A DNA stretch of 64,000 nt. Source: Hyperoplus lanceolatus (lineage: Eukaryota > Chordata > Actinopteri > Uranoscopiformes > Ammodytidae). The number at the start of each line of letters is the position of its first letter. Position 1 is the first letter of the stretch. A program made the translations under genes and the position numbers. This document shows, piece by piece, positions 1-11,012 of the stretch. Location: assembly GCA_026929865.2 (NCBI GenBank), contig CM049408.1, forward strand, positions 5,287,501-5,351,500. Direction: 5' to 3'. Below the pieces are notes generated by a model. It made no database searches. It had not been told where the DNA came from and saw only the letters and a list, made by a program, of their open reading frames with translations.

Positions 1-153
1 ATCAGTAAATGTGAATCTGATTTTGAATCTGATGAAAGTGGGGGCGGGACTCGATAAGCCTTAGGCTTCTTCCGTCACCCTTCGGGCAATACTAATTAAG
101 ATTTATGATGTGAAAGAGATAATTGTGTATTGTGTGAAATTGTCCGAAAGAAA

Positions 154-196
<43 letters not shown>

Positions 197-1010
197 ATAT
201 GAAAACTGTATAATGTGTAACAAAATAAGGTATGTGGTTCTACAGAAAATGTCAATATCCATGACAGTCCAGCAACATTACAAATAGCCTATGAGAGTGA
301 GCGGTTTAAAAAATAGCAGACTAACTCAGCATAACATAGACAGGTATTCAAGAAAACAAGTTGTTTTTTAATCACGGTAGAATGTGTTCTACAATGAAAA
401 ATTCAAATGTGTCACAATTATACATCAGTTCCTCTATTTTCAAAGGCAGAAACTAAAGCAGCTAATGCTAACTAATGCAGGTGTGCCAGAGCTTACTAGT
501 AACCACATGTAAATACAATGTCATCCGCAAAGAAATTGGCATTCTGGCTTTTCCTTTCCATTCATTTATAAGTATACAAAGGTCACCGAACACCAAGCTG
601 TAAGGGTCAGCTGGGAATCTTAAATGGAATGGAGCAATCATTAAGTTACACATGTGCTTATTTTGCTTGAGAAGTCTACATAGGCGTATGTGATTAAGAG
701 TTAGTTACACTAATTGACTTGATTGTTAGGAGGGAGCCTGTGTTACAAACTTGGAGCATGGAGTTTGAAATACCAGATAGGTTGTTTCTTAGAAAAAGAT
801 TATATTAGTTGCATGATGAAATATGTAGGATCCAACATTCTCTGAGTTTGACCTACTGTGTGGACTGACAGTCAGAATACTAGACAAGTGACTAACTATC
901 TAATCTTAGCCTTCTAGGACAGTGTGGAAAGTCAAGATCAAGTACAATATATTGCATGATATTGCAAGTTACTTGCTAAGGTCTGGCCAAATTTCAAAAT
1001 CCCTGGGTGT
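1..1010. other. Intergenic, 3' of ccr6
   Basis: I see no gene here. The stretch is AT-rich and holds an (AAAT)n microsatellite at about 151-198. The short open frames have no recognisable motif and look like chance. It probably includes DNA just beyond the end of the ccr6 transcript, which reads leftward. Confidence 0.7.
151..198. repeat. (AAAT)n microsatellite
   Basis: About 12 tandem AAAT units, seen directly. Confidence 0.97.
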
Positions 1011-1016
1011 TTTATT
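1011..1016 (-). terminator. Likely ccr6 poly(A) signal
   Basis: The plus strand reads TTTATT, which is AATAAA on the minus strand, 82 bases past the ccr6 stop codon. The position fits a short 3' UTR. The hexamer also occurs by chance in AT-rich DNA, so this is inferred from place and sequence only. Confidence 0.45.
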
Positions 1017-1097
1017 GAAGCAAATTCTTGATGGATGCCTTCACATCTACGTATGCTGAAGGCTGCTGAATCATTGGCATGTTGTACCACTGCAGTG

Positions 1098-2195
1098 TCA
1101 CACACTGAATGACGACATGTTGTTGGAGCCATCTAAAGACATGCGGCCTGAGATGCAGAAATCGGACGTCCTGGGTGACGCTCGAGCATTGGAGATGTAC
1201 TTTTTTCCAAAGCACCATAGGTCCAGTATGATTTGCCTGAAGTGGCTCCTGAACTTGACCCCGATGAAGGCATAGAGGATGGGATTGAGGCAGCAGTGGA
1301 GGTAGGCCACGCTCCTGGAGATGGCCAGAACCTGAACTTTAATCTTCTCCGCCTCGCAACTCCTCTCCTTGAAAAGAGACAGGGTGTGGTCCAGCAGAGC
1401 CATGTTGTAGGGAAGGTGGCACACAATGAAAACCACCACAACGGCCAGGATCACACGGATGGCCTTCTGCCTCTGTCTGCTCTGCGCTCTCACCAAGGTG
1501 CACGCGATGCTGGAGTAGCAGAACACCATGACGGACAGAGGCAGCAGGAAGCCGATGGCCATCTGAAGGCTCGGGACCAGCACCTTCATTAGCTTGGCTG
1601 TTTCGTACTTGCTGAACGACAGCTGACACATCATGGTGACAGAGTTGGTCGTCAGATCGTACTCTTCGTAGAGCTCGGTGTAGATGAGCGTGGGCAGAGT
1701 CAAAGTCAGTGCAAACACCCAGACGACCAGGCAGATAAGGCGGCTGTAGATCAGAGTGCGTGAGCGAGTGCCAAAGGATCTCCTAGCTCGGACTATAGCC
1801 ACGTAGCGATCGCCGCTAATGCATGCGAGCAGGAGCATGCCACTGTAGAGGTTGATGCTGTAGGCTGACCGTAGTATTTTGCAAGCCACCTGACCCATCA
1901 ACCAGCCATGCTGCTCGTTGTAAATGATAAAGGGCATGGCTACCACAAAGATCAGATCTGCCACGGCCACGCTGAAGAGGTAGACGTCTGTCATGGTCTT
2001 GGTTTTCTTGTAGAAGATGTAGGTCACAATGACCAGGGCATTGCCGACCAGGCCAAAGGCACAGATGATGGAGTGGATGTAGGTTTGGGTGATGACCTCC
2101 GAGGGGTTAAGGTCTAAGGTACAAAGCTCTGGATATGGGTCAGTTACTTCTGAACCATAATCATAGTCTGGAATGTCCGTCGGGTTGTCCTCCAT
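1098..2195 (-). CDS. ccr6: C-C chemokine receptor type 6 (CCR6-like)
   Basis: This encodes a 365-residue class A GPCR. Seven hydrophobic segments run in order. The second intracellular region has a DRYVAIV motif, TM7 has NPILYAF, and cysteines sit in the N-terminus and extracellular loops as in chemokine receptors. The N-terminus is acidic with tyrosines (DYDYG), as expected for a chemokine-binding tail. Resemblance to mammalian CCR6 is strong around TM3 and the second loop (SFGTRSRTL), at CCLNPILYAFIG, and at the Ser-rich end (SSFSV, against SSFTM in human); human CCR6 is 374 residues. I start at the ATG at 2195 because a pyrimidine-rich CTTCTCCAG acceptor lies immediately before it. The frame stays open 33 codons further upstream, but that part reads as intron. 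The protein should act at the surface of leukocytes as a CCL20-type receptor. Which teleost CCR6 paralogue it is cannot be decided here. Confidence 0.9.
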   Translation of the reverse strand: MEDNPTDIPDYDYGSEVTDPYPELCTLDLNPSEVITQTYIHSIICAFGLVGNALVIVTYIFYKKTKTMTDVYLFSVAVADLIFVVAMPFIIYNEQHGWLMGQVACKILRSAYSINLYSGMLLLACISGDRYVAIVRARRSFGTRSRTLIYSRLICLVVWVFALTLTLPTLIYTELYEEYDLTTNSVTMMCQLSFSKYETAKLMKVLVPSLQMAIGFLLPLSVMVFCYSSIACTLVRAQSRQRQKAIRVILAVVVVFIVCHLPYNMALLDHTLSLFKERSCEAEKIKVQVLAISRSVAYLHCCLNPILYAFIGVKFRSHFRQIILDLWCFGKKYISNARASPRTSDFCISGRMSLDGSNNMSSFSV

Positions 2196-2212
2196 CTGGA
2201 GAAGAAGGAAAA
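2196..2212 (-). promoter_or_regulatory. Splice acceptor directly before the ccr6 ATG
   Basis: Read on the minus strand, a CT-rich tract ends in CTCCAG and is followed at once by ATGGAGG. This implies at least one upstream non-coding exon and an intron in the 5' UTR, as in many chemokine receptor genes. I did not locate the upstream exon. Confidence 0.6.
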
Positions 2213-2319
2213 GATTGGCATTTACACCAAATAGCAAATACTTGAAAACAAAATAATCAGAAATATTTCCAATGGGGTGTGTAACGGGTAGCACATTAAA
2301 ACCAGGGGTTTACTTAATA

Positions 2320-2950
2320 AAGGTCCGTGGTGGAATATAACTAAATACCTTTACTCAAGTAAGCACACTCTCAAGCTACTTTTACCTGAATTGAGTTTTT
2401 TCCTTTTGCACTACTTTACTTCTACTCCACCACATTTCAGAGTAAAATACTTCCACTGGATGCATGAGGGCCATAGCAACCAGTTGATTTACAGTTAGGA
2501 TATTACATGCATAACCTGTATGGACTATGATAAACAAGTAAAGGTCCTGCATTCAAAAGCAAGAAGAGACGTATAATAAAAATATTCTTAAAGGACCAAA
2601 ATTACTTATTAATAGACATTTCAGAATCATTTATATTTTAATATTATTTTTAGATCCTAACTTTGGATACTTTAACATGTAACATATTATATGCCACTTT
2701 ATATATTGCTGGGTAGACGTACCTTTATATTTACCTAATCAAGAATAAGTTGATTCTATTTTGCATTAATATATTTCAATCTGCAAAGTATCTGGTAGCT
2801 AGCGCTGTCAAATGAACATGAAGTAGAATGACTAAAAAGTGCAAGTTACACAAAAAGTGCATTTACTTAGAGAAGGTACTTTAAACCCCTGCTTAAGTGA
2901 CATTTGAAAAGCAGGACTTTTACTTGAAAGTGAGCCTCTTATGATGAATG
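2320..2950. repeat. Teleost interspersed repeat of the 'ACTTTTACTT' type
   Basis: Many short runs read TTTACTCAAGTA, TACTTTTACCTG, GTCCTGCATTCAAAAG and, near the right side, GCAGGACTTTTACTTG. The GTCCTGCATTC-like word near 2546 recurs inverted near 2918, which suggests loose inverted ends. Related words recur at about 38240-38430. I know this type as a common fish repeat but cannot assign a family. Confidence 0.5.
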
Positions 2951-5765
2951 GCCTTGTGTCTGAATTGTGCTATAAACTTGCCTTGCCTTTTATAGATTGG
3001 TATTTCTACCTATCTAAGTCAATTATCTGAATGCATCCTCTTTTACAGATCGGTAATAAGTCTTCACTGGTTAATCATTAGGAAAGGCCCTTAGGTGGAC
3101 ACTGTTGCCATACATTTTAATGAGGAAACAATCATCCAGTGGTTACACTTCAAAAACCAAAACCAAAGTTCCCTAACATTGCGCATTGTTACCAAATTGA
3201 AATATGCTGAATGTGCAGTGCAACCCTTCATGAGGTGGGTATACAAACTCCTACACCACATCTATTGTTTTGTCTAGTATGACAGAATAAAGCCATTGTT
3301 CTAGTTAAGCTCTTCCTCTGGGGGTAAATGACCCCATTTCGGTCATTTAGACATTAAAGTGAATGCACGCAAAGGTTGCACATGTCTGCACTCTGTGTGC
3401 TTTGTGTGATCTTTAAAGGCTGAGCAGATCCTTATCAGACAGGATCTAAGATGTATGGCCGATACTGGGTGAGTGTGTAGAAAGGTGACTGTGATGGAAC
3501 CAGGTCAGTAAACACCTACTGGAAGTGGGAAGACAAAAGGCAGATAAGGTTATAAAGTGATGTGCAACACCAGATCTTCCTCTTGTGATTTTTCTGCATA
3601 AACAGATGAATTTTAAATGTGTAGTAAGCGATTTTGTAGAAAGCTTGTTGTCAGAATCCCCTTTATTGTAAAAATCAGTGAATATCCCCTTTGCTATCCG
3701 CTACCTGTCCGTACTGTGTGTGCACTTAAAATAAATCCACTGTTGATACACAGTAATGCAGAACAGCACAGTGATGAATAAGGAACAAACGTGACGGCAT
3801 GATGATATCTCTTTTCAGCACTTTCACTTCTCACAAATAACTTAAGTAATATAATATATAGTGTGGAGTAGTGGCACTGGTAGATGAGGAAGGTATTGGG
3901 TTTCTGCACAGATCTGTTTGGGAAGATAATAGGACGATAGTAGGCGTGTGCTATTGTATAGAACACATTTTGATTGTCTGTAAATAATGTTTTGCAGAAC
4001 TGATGGTTCCGTTAACGTGTTCCCCCTTTTAAAGCCCTTTAAATCTCTTAGTAACGGATCAATATTTGTAACCGATCAGCCAACGTAAAATGTATTATAA
4101 CTTATAACTCACAACACTCATCAGTGGAGTGCCTTGTTTCAAGCTTTAGAATGTATCACACACACTGCATGACAAAAACATTTCATTAAAGTTCCACACT
4201 TAGACTGAATATTGAAGGCATGCCTGAATATATTATACAGTTAATTTTTTTAAATTGCAATACAGAATTAGTAAAGTTAAGCGTTGATATTTTCTGCCCA
4301 GGACATTCATACCTTTCACAGCGCTGCAGATCCTCTCTCAGTTCATGTATTGATCCTCTTGGTCTGATGTTGTTCGGTTAAAACAAGAAGAAGAAAACAA
4401 TATTCCACCCAGGTGCCCCAGCTGCTGCTCGGCTTGTGAAGAAAAGAGTTGAGCTCCGGGGCCTTTAAGTCACAATTACTGAGCACTTCAGAACATTCTC
4501 CCAAAAAGAAGAAGAAGAAGATAAAGCCTAAACCAAAACCACAGTCACACAGTGCTGTGCTGTTGTGTGAGTGCATCTCCCTTCTGCTTTTGATCTGAAC
4601 ATCATCTGAGTCTGCTGCCCACCTCTGTGCACACTACACATCCTCTTATCTGATGGTGACAGAATAACAGTGTCTCATTCTGCACGCATAGGGACATTTC
4701 CCCGTGTGGTCTGTGAACAGGAGGAGGCTTAGATTTATTTTGAATTTCTCTGTCGATTTGAAGAAAACAAGTCTCCCTTAGAGATGTTCATCAGAGAACT
4801 ACAGAATGAAAGCTTGCTCTCTGCACACAGGAGTGGGCGGAAGAACAAACACACACACACACACGCACACACACGCACACACACAGGTGTTTTTACTGAA
4901 ACATAAACAGAATCTCCATTTTTCCTCCAACCTCTCCTGGGTTTTTGCTCAGAATTATGTAATGGCAAATATTGAATATGGTATATCTACGGACTCAAAT
5001 TATAGAATGCTTATAAATCTGCAATAAGAAACATTGTAAACTGTTGCTGTTTTAACAGTGTCTGCATTTAGAAACTTCCAAATCCCCCCCTCTCCACGAA
5101 CTATGTGTATTCCACACCTACACCCAGCCTATTTGTCTTCAGACTGTCTCCCCCTCCACCCCCCCATCCTCAGACACACACTGCGGTGTTATTTAGGAAA
5201 CCTGTTTACATAGTGTGTGACCTATTGATTGAGTGTAAACCAATCACATGTCAAAGATGGTGTCATGTGGTTGATTTAAAATGACTGTTTTCACCTGAAG
5301 AAGTATCTTTTCGTACTGTAAGCTCTGGCTGTACACGACAAAAACATCCTCGCGAGAAACCATTGATTTGAATTAAACTCTCATGCTTAATCTTTATACA
5401 GCTAATGTAGTCTGATCTAACTTTCTCACATCATTTGACGAGCCAGCCAGGACTGACCAAGGACGATTCCTCTCAGACCCTCTGCGGGGTTACTGGAGTG
5501 ATCACCTCAAAAAAGCCTTTTTTTTCGTTCTCGTATTCTCTCAAACCAGGACGAGTTGAGAAGTGCCCCGTGAAGACCGTAGGGAATTGCCCGCAGCCTT
5601 TCCAAAAGAACAGTGAGACCCAATCGGACTGGAGAAGCACAAAGCCAAGTGTGGTGAGAGACTGCTGTGCTCGCTAGGGTGAGAGGAAGAGTGTCCCAAA
5701 AATCTACATGGTTTTTTGTGATGTGATTCGTGTCAGGTTGCTCTATAGCAGTTTTTAACAAGAAA
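2951..5765. other. Intergenic between ccr6 and the nested transposon block
   Basis: No gene is supported. A fragment of the 'GCTTGTTGTC' MITE lies near 3628-3745 and a short CA-rich tract at 4849-4885. The frame at 5435-5677 (80 codons) has no recognisable motif, splice context or start context, so I do not call it a gene. Confidence 0.6.
3628..3745. repeat. Partial copy of TTAA-type MITE family B
   Basis: The left part reads GTAGTAAGCGATTTTGTAGA then AAGCTTGTTGTCAGAATC, followed by a TATCCGCTACCTGTCCGTAC stretch. The same words occur in the complete copy at 15277-15588. The right half is missing or too diverged to see. Confidence 0.65.
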
Positions 5766-5875
5766 TTAAAGGTCACATATTATGCTAAATGCACTTTTTA
5801 AATGTGTTCTAACATATCCATGGGGCCACTGTGTGCCTAGAGACTGCCAAAATATAAAAAAATAACAATCTCTCC

Positions 5876-5889
5876 TTTTCTCACTGTCC
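5876..5889. repeat. LINE target-site duplication, left copy
   Basis: TTTTCTCACTGTCC is identical to 9093-9106 on the other side of the LINE. A perfect 14-bp direct repeat at both ends is what target-primed reverse transcription leaves behind. Confidence 0.85.
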
Positions 5890-8800
5890 ATCATCATCAT
5901 CATCATCAACCGCTTATCCGAAATCGGGTCGCGGGGGCAGCAGCTTGAGCAGGGAACCCCAAACTTCTCTTTCCCGGGCCACATCAACCAGCTCTGACTG
6001 GGGGATCCCGAGGCGTTCCCAGGCCAGTGTGGAGATATAATCTCTCCACCTAGTCCTGGGTCTTCCCCGAGGCCTCCTTCCAGCTGGACGCTCCTGGAAC
6101 ACCTCCCTAGGGAGGCGCCCTGGGGGCATCCTTACCAGATGCCCGAACCACCTCAACTGGCTCCTTTCAACGCAAAGGAGTAGCGGCTCTGCCCCGAGTT
6201 CCTCACGAATGACTGAGCTTCTCACCCTATCTCTAAGGGAGACGCCAGCCACTCTCCTGAGAAAGCCCATTTCGGCCGCTTGTACCCGCGATCTCGTTCT
6301 TTCGGTCATTACCCAGCCTTCATGACCATAGGTGAGGGTAGGAACAAAGATCGCCCGGTAGATCGAAAGCTTTGCCTTACGACTCAGCTCTCTTTTCGTC
6401 ACAACAGTGCGGTAAAGCGAGTGCAAAACCGCCCCTGCTGCTCCGATTCTACGGCCAATCTCACGCTCCATTGTTCCCTCACTCGCAAACAAGACCCCGA
6501 GGTACTTAAACTCCTTCACTTGGGGTAAGGACTCATTCCCTACCTGTAGTAGACAATCCATCGGTTTCCTGCTGAGCACCATGGCCTCAGATTTAGAGGT
6601 ACTGATCCTCATCCCAACCGCTTCACACTCGGCTGCAAACCGATCCAATGAGAGCTGAAGGTCACAGGCCGATGATGCCATCAGAACCACATCATCCGCA
6701 AACAGCAGAGATGAGATCTTCAGCCCACCAAACTTCAACCCCTCCCCACCACGACTACGCCTTGATATCCTGTCCATGAATATCACAAACAGGATTGGTG
6801 ATAAAGCGCAGCCCTGGCGGAGGCCAACCCCCACCGGAAACAGGTCTGACTTACTACCGAGAACCCGTACACAGCTCTCGCTTTGAGTGTACAGAGATTG
6901 GATGGCCCTCAGAAGAGACACCCTCACCCCATACTCCCGCAGCACCCCCCACAGTATCTCCCGGGGAACCCGGTCATAAGCCTTCTCCAGATCTACAAAA
7001 CACATGTAGACTGGATGAGCAAACTCCCAAGCTCCCTCTAGGATCCTTGCGAGAGTGAAGAGCAGGTCCGTTGTTCCACGGCCAGGACGGAATCCGCATT
7101 GTTCCTCTTCAATCTGAGGTTCGACTATCGGCCGAACCCTCCTTTCCAGCACCTTGGAGTAGACTTTGCCGGGAAGGCTGAGAAGTGTGATACCCCGGTA
7201 GTTGGAACACACTCTCTGGTCCCCCTTTTTGAAAATAGGAACCACCACCCCGGTCTGCCACTCCTTCGGCACTGTACCCGACTTCCACCCGACTTCCACG
7301 CAATGTTGAAGAGGCGTGTCATCCAAGACAGCCCCTCCACACCCATTGCTTTCAGCATTTCTGGACGGATCTCATCAACCCCCGGGGCTTTGCCACTGTG
7401 GAGTTGTTTGACTACCTCAGTGACTTCCACCAGGGAAATTGACGATGATCCCCCATCAGCCTCCAGCTCTGCCTCCAACATAGAGGGCGTGTTAGTCGGA
7501 TTCAGGAGTTCCTCAAAGTGCTCTTTCCACCGACCGACTACCTCCTCAGTTGAGGTCAACAGCGTCCCATCCTGACTGTACACAGCTTGGATGGTTCCCC
7601 GCTTCCCCCTCCTGAGGTGCCGGACGGTCTTCCAGAAACACTTTGGTGCCGACCGAAAATCCTTCTCCATGGTTTCTCCGAACTTCTCCCACACCCGCTG
7701 CTTTGCCTCGGTCACGGCAGAAGCTGCAGCCCTTCGGGCCTGTCGGTACCTTGCAACTGCCTCAGGAGTCCCCCGAGATAACATATCCCGGAAGCACTCC
7801 TTCTTCAGTCGGACGGCTTCCCTGACCACCGAGGTCCACCACGGCGTTCGAGGGTTACCGCCCCTTGAGGCACCTAAGACCTTGAGACCACAGCTGTCTG
7901 CCGCGGCTTCAGCAATGGAAGTTTTGAACATCGACCACTCGGGTTCAATGCCCCCAACCTCCACAGGGATGCTAGAAAAGCTCTGCAGGAGGTGCGAATT
8001 AAAGATCTCTTGAACAGGGGCCTCCGCCAGACGTTCCCAGTTCACCCGCACTACCCGTTTGGGCTTACCAGGTCTGTCCAGAGTCTTCCCCCACCCTTTG
8101 ACCCAACTCACAACCAGATGGTGATCAGTTGACAGCTCCGCCCCTCTCTTCACCCGAGTGTCCGAAACATGCGGCCTCAGATCAGATGATACGATCACGA
8201 AATCGATCATCGACCTTCGGCCTAGGGTGCTCTGGTACCATGTACACTTATGAGCATCCTTATGTTCGAACATGGTGTTCGTTATAGACAAACCATGACC
8301 AGCACAGAAGTCTAACAACAAACGACCACTCGGGTTCAGATCGGGGAGGCCGTTCCTCCCAATCACGCCTTTCCAGGTGTCTCCATCATTGCCCACGTGC
8401 GCGTTAAAGTCTCCCAGCAGAACTATGGAGTCCCCTACCGGAGCCCCATGCAGGACTCCGTTCAGGGTCTCCAAGAAGGCCGAATACTCCGAACTGCTGT
8501 TCGGTGCGTACGCACAAACAACAGTCAGAGTCTTCCACCCCACAACCCGGAGGCGTAGGGAGGCGACCCTCTCGTCCACCGGGGTAAACTCTAACGTAGT
8601 AGCGCCCAGCCGGGGGCTCGTGAGTATCCCCACACCGGCCCGGCGCCTCACACCTTGGGCAACTCCAGAGAAGAATAGAGTCCAACCCCTGTCCAGAAGT
8701 ACGGTTCCAGAGCCAAGACTGTGCGTGGAGGTAAGCCCCACCAGGTCTAATTGGTAGCGCTCCACCTCCCGCACCAGTTCCAGCTCCTTCCCCCACAGCG

Positions 8801-9092
8801 AGGTGACGTTCCACGTCCCCAAAGCCAGCCTCTGCCGCCCGGGTCTGGTCCGTTGTGGTCCCCGCCCTTCACTGCCACCCTTTAGGCAGCGCACCCGACC
8901 CCAGCGGTTCCTCCGACGAGTGGTGGGCCCATCGGTCATAGAGGGGGTTGGTGCCACGTAGCTTCTTTGGGCTGTGCCCGGCCGGGCCCCGTGGCAGACC
9001 CGGCCACCAGACGCTCGCAGGCGGGCCCCCTTTCTGGGCCTGGCTCCAGACGGGGGCCCCGGGCTTCCTCCGGGCAGGGTCTCTCCTCCTCT
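5890..9092 (-). mobile_element. RTE-type (Rex3-like) LINE, full length, frameshifted
   Basis: A 3.2-kb non-LTR retrotransposon read on the minus strand. Its coding region starts with an AP-endonuclease (GTWNV near 8825-8809, GDFNAHVG near 8418-8395, DHHLV near 8130) and continues into a reverse transcriptase (FVDLEKAYDRV near 7000-6970, GLRQGCALSP near 6826-6797, FADD near 6705-6693). The endonuclease frame (reaching 7125) and the RT frame (from 7326) are out of register because of an 11-bp tandem duplication at 7276-7297. The 3' end is a (GAT)n tail at 5909-5890. A 14-bp target-site duplication, TTTTCTCACTGTCC, flanks it at 5876-5889 and 9093-9106, so both ends are fixed and the insertion is not strongly 5'-truncated. 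Length, single long coding region and simple-repeat tail fit the RTE clade; the Rex3 name is tentative. Confidence 0.88.
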
Positions 9093-9106
9093 TTTTCTCA
9101 CTGTCC
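9093..9106. repeat. LINE target-site duplication, right copy
   Basis: Partner of 5876-5889. It marks the 5' end of the LINE, so the long minus-strand frame that begins at 9125 has its first ATG in flanking DNA rather than in the element. Confidence 0.85.
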
Positions 9107-9424
9107 CCCTTTCTGAAATCCACACCCCTCCCCCCCAATATACTCCAGTCAGAATTCTCGCCGACTATTACGTAATAGTCGGCACAGCCACATCCCCATA
9201 TTTTCTTTATATGTCCATGCTTCCGATGCATCCCCCCCACATTAGTAACCAGAAATTTCCACCGTGCAGTAGTCTATGATAACCCCACCCCCCCATTTCT
9301 TATTGATCCACGGCCCCGAGATCCCGTGCCCGAGATCCCATGAGATCCTCTTGAAAACTCTCCGAGCGACAGCCATGTTGCTTTCCCCGCTAAGCGACAA
9401 GATGCCCATAGCCTACAGCCTGAA

Positions 9425-10100
9425 TGTTACATAATATACCAACACAGAATGCTTTTGCTCATACTCCACTAATTTATCTTAACCACAGCAGTCTATGCCT
9501 CGTTTTTAATAACACAACAGATAGGAAGCTACTTGTGGGTTTTTTCAAACAGTGAAACTGAAAGAAATGTTTTTATTGGTATTTTTGCCTGACTGGTGTA
9601 TAGCTATTTAGCTTTGGGACAAGCGTTCAGCTTTTGCTCATAAAAACATAATTTTATTACCCACACCAGTCTGGAAATGCCTCGTTTTTAACAGGACAAA
9701 GGATTGTAACTTAATAGTGTCGAAGTCAATTTTGAAGATATTTTTTTCACTGATTTGTGTGGTATTTTTAGCCGGTAGCTCGCGGGCTAGCTTCGAGACA
9801 AGCACTGAGATTTTGGTCATAAAAACATAATTCTATTACCCACACCAGTCTGGAAATGCCTCGTTTTTAACAGGACAAAGAATTGTAACTTAATAGTGTG
9901 GAAGTCAATTTTGAAGATATTTTTTTCACTGATTTGTGTGGTACTTTTAGTTTATTTTATCGTCTGAGTCTTATTTTTAGCGTTAGCGCCCATGTAGCTT
10001 CTGTTGTAGCACCATGTTTTGCTCATAACACGCTGTTTATACTCCCCACAGCAGTCTGAAAATGACTCGCTTTTAACATGACAAAGGATGGGAAGATATC
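9425..10100. repeat. Four imperfect tandem copies of a ~180-bp unit
   Basis: Each unit carries TTGCTCATA, a CCACACCAGTCTGG-like word, GCCTCGTTTTTAAC and then GACAAAGGAT or a variant. The CCTCG word falls near 9499, 9680 and 9859, and as ACTCG near 10066. The middle two copies are nearly identical over about 170 bp. The last copy is cut by the SINE at 10109. The array lies inside transposon family A. Confidence 0.85.
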
Positions 10101-10108
10101 AAACTTTG

Positions 10109-10401
10109 TGGGGTGGTAGGATGGCCTAGAGGTAAGGTGGCCGACCAGTAACCATGAGGTCGCTGGTTCGATCCCCGGCACCGGACAGGGGGGGTGTTAG
10201 TTGTAAAACTAGCAGAGGCTGGTATTGCGTCTACGGTGCCCACCATCTCTACCATTGTGTCCTTGAGCAAGACACTTAACCCCAAAACTGCTGACCCTGC
10301 TCTCTGACCCCCTCCGAAGTGTGGTAACTTGAGAGGGGAGATGCGAAAAGATGAATTTCAATGTGCCTCGTGTACAACTTACAATAAAGATAACTTAACT
10401 T
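10109..10401 (+). mobile_element. tRNA-derived SINE
   Basis: An A box, TGGCCTAGAGG, is at 10122-10132 and a B box, GGTTCGATCCC, at 10165-10175, the internal pol III promoter of a tRNA-derived head. A unique body follows and the element ends in an AACTTAACTTAACT tail. A 7-bp direct repeat, AACTTTG, flanks it at 10102-10108 and 10402-10408. It is inserted in the last unit of the 180-bp array. Confidence 0.85.
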
Positions 10402-10775
10402 AACTTTGAAGCTACTGTTTTCACTGGTTTTAATCATGTCAGGTCATGTCAAACTGTTCTCTTAGCTTAGCTCCGGCCCGGAGCCTCCGCTTAAACACTG
10501 TTCGCAGTCACAACTCACGCAGTGTCTCTCTAGTATCGCGAGAGCACGGCAGAGACGGTGGGAGAGCCCCATGGCCATATAAAGAAGGGGTGGGAGGGGC
10601 CAGCCAGATCGCACAAATATAGGTCATCCTGAGACCAGAGGACAATCAGGGTATAGAGGCTTGCTACAATAAATGATCTGAATGGGTTTTTCAGCAAACA
10701 TCTAAAAAAATAAGTATTAGGGACTACTTAGACCATATAAAATTGACAGCAAAGTGCATACTATGTTACCTTTAA

Positions 10776-11012
10776 GACCAGAAAAGTAGTATAATAGGAG
10801 ATCTTTAAGAAAAGTAAATGTTTCCCCAGCTGGTTTAATCAGGTTTGAGTCCACAGATATCAAACTGGGAATAATTTGGTGTTCTGTTAAGGATTAAGAG
10901 TTTACAATTGTTCAAAATATAGACCAAGATCCAAGTTTGAGTCAAGGTGAGGTAACGGCAAAGTAGACTGGATTATGGTATAAGAAGGTATATCCAGTCT
11001 TTGTGTAACATA
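10776..11012. other. Short spacer between transposons
   Basis: AT-rich sequence with no recognisable feature between TTAA element A and the Tc1-like remnant. Confidence 0.5.

Larger units (their letters stand above)
5766..10775. mobile_element. TTAA-flanked non-autonomous DNA transposon (family A), expanded by nested insertions
   Basis: The left end reads TTAA then AGGTCACATATTATGC. The right end reads GCATACTATGTTACCT then TTAA, which is nearly the inverse of the left. TTAA flanks are the hallmark of piggyBac-type insertion, but no piggyBac transposase is visible, so this is a non-autonomous element. Without the LINE (5890-9092) and the SINE (10109-10401) the body is about 1.5 kb and includes a four-copy repeat array. 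A smaller copy with the same ends is at 61675-62160. Confidence 0.75.

Noticed and set aside
5435..5677. 80-codon plus-strand frame
   Set aside because: No recognisable motif, no splice or start context, next to a transposon end. Probably chance.
7099..8757. Several plus-strand frames of 80-158 codons
   Set aside because: They are antisense to the LINE, which has clear endonuclease and RT motifs on the minus strand.
9093..9125. Start codon of the LINE frame at 9125
   Set aside because: It lies outside the element, beyond the target duplication, so it cannot be the native start.
9600..10070. Possible CRISPR-like array
   Set aside because: The units are ~180 bp with no short repeat-spacer pattern, in a eukaryotic transposon.
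10122..10175. Candidate tRNA genes at this site and at 13790-13881 and 26491-26545
   Set aside because: A and B boxes are present, but each runs into a SINE body with target duplications or conserved SINE words. The sequences do not fold as complete tRNAs by eye.
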